64,000 nt of DNA from [Actinomadura] parvosata subsp. kistnae (GTDB lineage Bacteria > Actinomycetota > Actinomycetes > Streptosporangiales > Streptosporangiaceae). Positions 60,436 to 64,000 of this stretch are shown here, piece after piece (the first letter of the stretch is position 1; each line of letters opens with the position of its first letter). The notes beneath the pieces are model-generated. The model searched no databases. It had not been told where the DNA came from and worked only from the letters and a program-made list of their open reading frames with translations. A program made the position numbers and the translations under genes. The stretch spans positions 682,001-746,000 of the forward strand of contig NZ_OOHJ01000030.1 in NCBI RefSeq assembly GCF_900323885.1, read 5' to 3'.

Positions 60436-60891
60436 ATGAACATCGTCGTGGACGACCTGTCCGGCCCCGAGATCGCGGCTTTCCTCAACGGGCACGTCGA
60501 GGAGATGAGGTCGATCACGCCGCCGGAGAGCGTGCACGCCCTCGACCTCGACGGGCTCCGCATCCCCGAGGTCACCTTCTGGTCGGCCATGGACGGCGGC
60601 TCGGTCGTGGCGTGCGGCGCGATCAAGAGGCTGGACGCGGCCCACGCCGAACTGAAGTCGATGCGCACCGCGTCCCACCGCAAACGCAGCGGGCTCGCGT
60701 CCCTGATGCTCAAGCACATTCTCACCGAGGCCAGGCGCATGGGCTTCACCCGGCTCAGCCTGGAGACCGGTTCGACCGACTTCTTCCTGCCGGCGAGAAG
60801 GCTCTACGAGAAATTCGGCTTCGACTACTGCGAACCCTTCGCCGACTACCGGCCCGACCCGCACAGCGTGTTCATGACCAGACTCCTCTGA
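60436..60891 (+). CDS. GNAT-family N-acetyltransferase
   Basis: A 151-residue acetyltransferase with the acetyl-CoA loop region around HRKRSGLASLMLKHIL and the fold's terminal strands LSLETGSTDFF and YEKFGFDYC. Single-domain acetyltransferases of this kind modify amines on small molecules or protein N termini. CAAGGAG precedes ATG 60436. It lies directly after the XRE-cupin regulator and is probably its partner gene. Biarylitides can be N-acetylated, but this gene is 8 kb away, so a link is speculative. Confidence 0.9.
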   Translation: MNIVVDDLSGPEIAAFLNGHVEEMRSITPPESVHALDLDGLRIPEVTFWSAMDGGSVVACGAIKRLDAAHAELKSMRTASHRKRSGLASLMLKHILTEARRMGFTRLSLETGSTDFFLPARRLYEKFGFDYCEPFADYRPDPHSVFMTRLL

Positions 60892-61168
60892 CCGAGCCGA
60901 ACGTCATCCCCCTTGTCACCCCCGAAGGGGCGCCGGAGGTGTGAGTTCGCGACATCGAGATCTTCCTGACGCCGGCCGAGGCCGGGCACAACCCGCAAGA
61001 CCTGCGCCCCTGCTCGACGCCTCCAAGGCCCGCCATCCCGCCTGCGACCTGCACCTCGCCACCTTCACGACGCCCCGCTCGCCCGCCGCGCACTCAGCTG
61101 GCGCACCGCAGACCGGCCGGCCCGCCACAGGCGCGGCCCAGGCCGGCGACTCACCGGGGGTGAGGTCC

Positions 61169-62140
61169 TCAGCGAGTGGTGTGGGTCGCGGTGAAGGTCA
61201 GGAGGGACGTGGCGGTCCGCTGCGGGTCCTCCAGCATCGGCGAGTGCCCGATGCCGGGCAGCACCTCGACGCGCGCGCCCGGTACGGCGCGGTAAGCGGC
61301 GGCCGAGGGGGCGGCCCGCCACCGCCGGTCCGCGGCGCCGAAGATGACCAGCAGCGGCTTGCCGAGTGCGGTGAGCCGGTCGGGCAGCGGGCGCCGCTCC
61401 AGGTAGTCGTCGGCGGCCTGTGAGGTCGCGGTGAGCGCGGAGTAGGTCATGCCGCGCACGTCGTCCACGAGCTGCGGCGGGATCTCGAAGCCGGGGCGGC
61501 TGAACGCGGTCTCCAGCCCCTGGAGAATGATCCCGTCGGTGCGCAGGCGCCACAGCGACTGCCCGACGACGGGGACGAACAGCAGGCGGCCGACGAACCC
61601 GTCCGAGATGAACGCGTCCAGGCTCAGTCCAGAGTCGATGAGCGCGAGCGCGCTCACCAGGTCGCGCCGCTGCTCGGCGAGAGCGGTGGCGACCGAGCCG
61701 CCGGTGGAGTGGCCGGCCACCACGGCGTGCCGCACGCCGAGCCGGTCCAGCGCCTGGCCGACCCGGCGCCCCTGCTCCTCGATGCCGTAGCCGCCGGCGG
61801 CCGGCTTGGCGGAGCGGCCGTGGCCGAGCAGGTCGATCCGGATGACGCGATGGTGTTCGGCCAGCGTCGGGACCAGCGGGTCCCACCAGCGGGCCGACCC
61901 GGCCAGCCCGTGGATCAGGACGAGGGCGGGAGCGTCGCGGGGGCCGTCCTGCCGCACGTGGACGCTTCCCCCGTCGAGGGGTAGCACCAGGTCCCCAGTG
62001 GCCCCGGCCTCCTGACGCGACACCAGCGCCGCGTTCGCCGGCAGCCCGGCGACGACGAGGAGCAGGGCCGACGCGGTCACGAGAACCTTCCACCCACGTT
62101 TCGGACGCCCGCCGTCAGGCGGTCGCGGGGAGACAGTCAT
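61169..62140 (-). CDS. Alpha/beta-fold hydrolase, membrane-anchored or secreted
   Basis: A 323-residue hydrolase with an N-terminal hydrophobic segment (VLVTASALLLVVAGLPANAA) acting as signal or anchor. The oxyanion motif is LIHGLAGS, nucleophile Ser is in VAGHSTGGS, Asp in VIFGAADRRW and His in PGIGHSPMLE. The 277 bp upstream of the stop side (60892-61168) hold no gene. Substrate unknown. Confidence 0.88.
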   Translation of the reverse strand: MTVSPRPPDGGRPKRGWKVLVTASALLLVVAGLPANAALVSRQEAGATGDLVLPLDGGSVHVRQDGPRDAPALVLIHGLAGSARWWDPLVPTLAEHHRVIRIDLLGHGRSAKPAAGGYGIEEQGRRVGQALDRLGVRHAVVAGHSTGGSVATALAEQRRDLVSALALIDSGLSLDAFISDGFVGRLLFVPVVGQSLWRLRTDGIILQGLETAFSRPGFEIPPQLVDDVRGMTYSALTATSQAADDYLERRPLPDRLTALGKPLLVIFGAADRRWRAAPSAAAYRAVPGARVEVLPGIGHSPMLEDPQRTATSLLTFTATHTTR

Positions 62141-62214
62141 GGGCGCAGTGTGGCCGCCCGCGCGTGCCGGAATCTTGAACGAATGTTCCCGGCGGCACGC
62201 TAGGTCGCGCGGCG

Positions 62215-62949
62215 TCAGACCTGGCCGATGCCGCCGTCGACGGGGAGGTCGATCCCGCTGACGAAGCTCGAGTCCGCGGAGGCGAGGAACAGGGCCGCCG
62301 AGGCGATCTCGTCCTCCGTGCCGAGGCGGCCGGCGGGTACCCGCGCGGCGATCCGCTCCTTGAAGCCCGGCGGCAGGTCCGCGAAGGCGGGGGTGTCGAT
62401 CGCGGCGGGGCTGAGGACGTTGACCCGGATCCCGCGCTCCTTCAGATCGGTGGTCCAGGTCCGGGCGAACGAGCGCAGCGCCGCCTTGCTCGCGGCGTAG
62501 ACCGTGGTGCCGGGATCACCCTTGTCCGCGGCACCCGAACCGATGAGCACGATCGAGGCGCCGTCGGACAACAGCGGCAGCAGTTTCTGCACGGTGAAGA
62601 ACGTCCCGCGCACGTTCACCCCGAACACGGCGTCGAACGACTCCTCGGTCACGTCGCCGATGTGCTCGTTCCACGTCCAGACGCCGGCGCTGGCGACGAG
62701 AACGTCCACCCGGCCGAACTCGGAGGCCACGACGTCGGCCAGGCGGAGCACGTCGGCGATCTCGCCCACGTCGCCGGCGACACCGGTCACGTCGTGGCCG
62801 ATGGCGGCCACCGCCGCGTCCAGGCGGTCCTGGCGGCGGCCGGTGATGACCACGTGCGCACCCTCCCGCACGAACGTCTTCGCCGTCGCCAGTGCCAGCC
62901 CGGAGGTCGCGCCGGTGATCACCGCGACCTTCCCGTCGAGCTTCGCCAT
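62215..62949 (-). CDS. SDR-family oxidoreductase
   Basis: A 244-residue classical SDR. Cofactor motif GATSGLA is at residues 13-19, with ITGRRQDRL after beta-2 favouring NADP(H). The Ser of SIVLIGSG and YAASK form the active site, and the end reads VDGGIGQV. ATG 62949 has GGGGAG upstream. Two TGAG/CTCA palindromes lie in its promoter, as expected for TetR-controlled SDR genes; the regulator gene itself is not in view. Confidence 0.9.
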   Translation of the reverse strand: MAKLDGKVAVITGATSGLALATAKTFVREGAHVVITGRRQDRLDAAVAAIGHDVTGVAGDVGEIADVLRLADVVASEFGRVDVLVASAGVWTWNEHIGDVTEESFDAVFGVNVRGTFFTVQKLLPLLSDGASIVLIGSGAADKGDPGTTVYAASKAALRSFARTWTTDLKERGIRVNVLSPAAIDTPAFADLPPGFKERIAARVPAGRLGTEDEIASAALFLASADSSFVSGIDLPVDGGIGQV

Positions 62950-62966
62950 GCCACTCCCCTGTCCCG

Positions 62967-63031
62967 AAGATGAGGCTGCTCTCATCTTTAGCGATCCCAC
63001 CGTAGCTCAAGATGAGGGTGCCCTCAAAGTT
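62967..63031 (-). promoter_or_regulatory. Paired TetR-type operators before the SDR gene
   Basis: AAGATGAG-N6-CTCATCTT (62967-62988) is a perfect palindrome. A second, degenerate copy begins AAGATGAG at 63009 and continues GGTGCCCTCAAAGTT. The centres lie 42 bp apart, four helical turns. The second copy overlaps the start of the metallo-beta-lactamase relic. Confidence 0.6.
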
Positions 63032-63059
63032 GAGGCATGCCGCAGTATTCACGAGCTTG

Positions 63060-63350
63060 ATCTACGAGGACAGCGTCGCGCCCCTCCACCAGGCCGGGCA
63101 GGTCGTGCTGTGGGACGGGCAGCATCGCATCGACGAGCACCTCACGCTGGAGTCCGCCCCGGGACACACTCCCGGCCCGTCCGTGCTGCGCCTCGCCTCG
63201 CGCGGTGAGCGGGCTCTCGGGCGGGCCGCCGACGAACGGGAGCTGCTCGTTCCCGCGCACTTCGGCGGTACGGGCGTGGTGGAAGTCCGGCGGGACGGCG
63301 ACCGGTTCGCCCTCGCCCCGCCGACGTCGTTCGAGGCCGAGCGCGCTTGA
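63060..63350 (+). pseudogene. Relic of a metallo-beta-lactamase-fold hydrolase
   Basis: The readable part starts YEDSVAPLHQAGQV and continues to LESAPGHTPGPSVLRL, the fourth-strand His motif of MBL proteins. It then jumps from GERAL directly to ADERELLVPAHFGG, which holds the last metal His. The N-terminal HxHxDH half is missing, and about 30-40 residues containing the metal Asp are deleted in the middle. Too short and incomplete to be active. Confidence 0.7.
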
Positions 63351-63415
63351 CGCGCCGCGCACCCCTCGATGACCGTCCGGAATAACTGGACAACACGTCC
63401 GGTTGCGGGGAGAGG

Positions 63416-63438
63416 TAAGTGGGCATTCCGTCCACTTA
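63416..63438 (+). promoter_or_regulatory. Palindrome before the luciferase-like gene
   Basis: TAAGTGG (63416-63422) and CCACTTA (63432-63438) form a perfect inverted repeat with a 9-bp spacer, 26 bp upstream of ATG 63465. The position suits an operator of a TetR- or HxlR-type repressor; none is adjacent within the window. Confidence 0.45.
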
Positions 63439-63464
63439 TATGACCTGCCTGGGAAGGACGCGCG

Positions 63465-64000
63465 ATGGACATGAGCAACGTCGGGATCGTGTTCGGCAGC
63501 TTGACGCCGCCGGAGGAGCTGACCGAGGGGGCGGCGCTGGCCGAACGCCTCGGCTTCGGCGAGCTGTGGTTCTCCGAGGACTGCTTCTTCACCGGCGGCC
63601 TGTCCGGGCTGACCCAGCTCCTGGCCGCCACCCGCGGGATCCCCGCCGGGCTGGGCCTGGCGAGCGTGATGACCCGGCACCCCGCGGTCCTGGCCATGGA
63701 GCTGGCCGGTCTGGCCCGGATGTACCCGGGGCGGACGCGGGCGGCCGTCGGGCTGGGCAACACGCACTGGCTCCGCCAGATGGGCCTCATGCCGGAACGC
63801 CCGCTGACCGCGGTCATCGAGACCGTCGAGGTTCTGCGCGAGCTGCTGAACGGCGCCACCGTCGACCGCCGGACGGCGACGCACCGGTTCGACGGGATCC
63901 GGCTGGAGTTCCCGCCCCGGCAGCCGCCGGAGCTGTGGGTCGGCGCGGTCAACCGGCGCGCGCTGCGGGCCGCGGCCACCGTCGCGGACGGGATCCTGCT
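63465..64000 (+). CDS. LLM-class flavin-dependent oxidoreductase, 5' part
   Basis: The first 178 residues of a bacterial luciferase-like monooxygenase. They show an early beta strand VGIVFGSLTPPEE, then LAERLGFGELWFSEDCF, then TRHPAVLAMELAGLARMYPG with AAVGLG, and later LWVGAVNRRALRAAATVADG. The family uses F420 or FMN. ATG 63465 has GGGAAGGA upstream. The gene runs out of the window at 64000. Confidence 0.88.
   Translation, partial: MDMSNVGIVFGSLTPPEELTEGAALAERLGFGELWFSEDCFFTGGLSGLTQLLAATRGIPAGLGLASVMTRHPAVLAMELAGLARMYPGRTRAAVGLGNTHWLRQMGLMPERPLTAVIETVEVLRELLNGATVDRRTATHRFDGIRLEFPPRQPPELWVGAVNRRALRAAATVADGIL

Overview
The window is about 72% G+C. Genes are closely packed, GTG starts are common, and neighbouring genes often overlap as ATGA or GTGA. 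ECF41, StrR-type and CGNR regulators and a relic of an actinomycete integrative-element replication gene point to a filamentous actinomycete, plausibly a Streptosporangiales or Nonomuraea-like organism (inference). No rRNA, tRNA or CRISPR array was seen.

Layout. 0-5.5 kb: tail of a TAP-like hydrolase, a CGNR regulator divergent from an MFS carrier, then an NAD(P)/FAD oxidoreductase - ECF41 sigma factor - FAD monooxygenase run with an ECF41-like promoter. 5.5-9.2 kb: msrB-msrA surrounded by decay, namely a threonine-dehydratase relic, a 26-bp minisatellite, two dead integrase-type transposases and a RepSA-like replication relic. 9.2-23.7 kb: a LacI-controlled plant-glycoside locus (two GH78, two GH3, esterase, SDR, MFS carrier). 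Four copies of a 20-bp CACGTG-centred palindrome tie it into one regulon. The esterase carries an amber codon and one GH3 carries a frameshift. 23.7-34.5 kb: a carbohydrate ABC importer operon ending in an aldehyde dehydrogenase and an iron alcohol dehydrogenase, divergent from a GntR regulator, a DJ-1/PfpI protein and a hydrolase; one ABC ATPase is frameshifted in its P-loop. 35-37.6 kb: secreted proteins, including a CE1-type esterase with FnIII and CBM2 modules. 38-43.9 kb: an arsenic/metal group (ArsC, Tat-exported molybdoenzyme, CobW-type GTPase, ArsR, PiT transporter).

44-57.5 kb holds the most interesting part, a probable minimal RiPP cluster. A five-codon gene encoding MRYRH (52087-52104, minus strand) has a perfect AAGGAGG ribosome-binding site. 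It lies in one transcription direction with a radical SAM enzyme with a Cys-rich tail (upstream), and an ATP-grasp ligase, a cytochrome P450, an Asp/Asn beta-hydroxylase-like enzyme, a BNR-repeat protein and a MoaD/ThiS-like protein (downstream). An exporter, an antiporter and a StrR-type ParB-domain regulator lie further upstream. M-R-Y-x-H is the precursor pattern of biarylitides, the smallest known RiPPs, whose Tyr and His side chains are crosslinked by a P450. The surrounding gene set goes beyond the minimal precursor-plus-P450 cluster. A 2OG dioxygenase and a PLP lyase lie next to it on the opposite strand.

57.5-64 kb is ordinary accessory content: LOG protein, XRE-cupin regulator with a 37-bp palindrome over its start codon, GNAT, hydrolase, SDR with paired operators, a metallo-beta-lactamase relic and the start of a luciferase-like oxidoreductase. 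A recurring oddity is short tandem duplications, several of which swallow stop or start codons.
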